A stretch of DNA of 46,796 nucleotides, taken from Didymodactylos carnosus. Its lineage: Eukaryota; Rotifera; Eurotatoria; Philodinida; Philodinidae. Numbering within the stretch: the stretch's first letter is position 1; the number at the start of each line of letters is the position of its first letter. The stretch is from positions 1-46,796 of the forward strand of contig CAJNOQ010000556.1 of NCBI GenBank assembly GCA_905250885.1, in the 5' to 3' direction. Shown here piece by piece: positions 46,148-46,796 of this stretch. The translations under genes and the position numbers were made by a program. The notes under the pieces are model-generated. The model worked only from the letters and a program-made list of their open reading frames with translations, had not been told where the DNA came from and did not search any database.

Positions 46148-46796
46148 TTTTGAGATACGCACATGGAAAGATAGCCTGAAGTGTCTACTTCCAGAATCTG
46201 TATTGCTTTTGGTTACAAAAGTGGTTTTTCGGGGATTTTGAGCGTTTTCTGAGAGCCTCGAAAAAACGGGTCTTCAGATAATGGTTTTTTCCTGGATACT
46301 TATGCAATTAAAATTTTTCTGAAAACACAGCTTTGTAGAGCAAATGTTTCTGATCAAAATAAGACTTCGCACAACTCTGTATGACCTTGCGTCAAAAAGT
46401 TACAGGCATTTTCCCAGAAGTCCTAAACGACTATTTCATACAGTGTTTAATACAACGTTCTCACTATATAAGAGTTACACCTGAACGACGTTCCAAGATT
46501 TTTAATAGCGGTCTTTCGTAGAGAGTTCATTCTTTTTTTTGTTTAAAAGAGGAAAAGAAACTACATCGACTGACCGGCGTCGATTTTTGAATTAGGTCTT
46601 AGTTTTTTGTCAAACTGAGGATTTTTCGGGTTTCGGAGGTTGTTGGTTGCCTGGAAAACGAACAAACGCTTAATTGAAAAATCGGCACCGGTCAGTCGAT
46701 GTAGTTAGGTGTCTAGTTTAAAATAAAACAAACCCGAACTCTCCAGCTTGAAGTATATTAAAAAATCTTGGGACGCCGTTCAGGGTCCTTTTTGGA
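46148..46796 (+). repeat. dispersed ~620-bp repeat, copy 2, cut by window end
   Basis: Direct copy of 26439-27053, starting immediately after the N and still matching at the last base. It carries about 75 extra bases near 46420-46500 that copy 1 lacks. Confidence 0.85.

Noticed and set aside
45847-46164. Poly-proline protein on the minus strand
   Set aside because: It is the translation of the 64-base G run at an assembly gap.

Overview
The window looks like nuclear DNA of a small animal, most likely a bdelloid rotifer (Rotaria, Adineta or Didymodactylos type). The clues are AT-rich DNA, intron-split genes with introns from about 50 bp to several kb, an LRR protein and an NHL-repeat protein that resemble families expanded in bdelloids, and a bacterial-style sulfotransferase. 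The organism call is inference. No rRNA, tRNA, CRISPR array, virus or autonomous transposon was recognised.

The left 28 kb holds the best-supported content: three neighbouring genes that together form a sulfate-use pathway. On the minus strand (2094-9601) lies an SLC26-type sulfate/anion transporter, assembled here as 14 exons. Divergent from it on the plus strand (10658-22142) lies a complete animal-type bifunctional PAPS synthase (APS kinase plus ATP sulfurylase), whose 15 proposed exons join in frame to 612 aa. Next on the plus strand (24820-27910) is a two-exon sulfotransferase of 432 aa. The trio reads as sulfate import, activation to PAPS, and transfer of the sulfo group to an acceptor.

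The right 19 kb is gene-poor. It holds a decayed C2H2 zinc-finger fragment (31.6-32.0 kb, minus), a frameshifted membrane-anchored NHL-repeat gene (32.5-34.6 kb, plus), a 5'-truncated LRR/F-box-family ORF (38.5-39.4 kb, minus) and a frameshifted secreted-type domain (44.2-44.8 kb, minus). Near the right end a run of 64 G plus one N marks an assembly gap.

Introns and intergenic DNA are full of two kinds of structure. One is inverted-repeat (foldback) elements of 150-700 bp. The other is islands built from many degenerate copies of one short word, usually a 10-bp palindrome, with a different word in each island (AAACGCGTTT, GCGATCGC, TAATGCATTA, CTGGTACCAG, CGAGTACTCG, CAAGATCTTG and others). 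One 2.2-kb island-bearing element in the last PAPS synthase intron is bounded by ~127-bp terminal inverted repeats. Another repeat family lies in inverted orientation on both sides of the sulfotransferase gene. Exon borders were read by eye from splice signals and reading-frame continuity, without transcript data.
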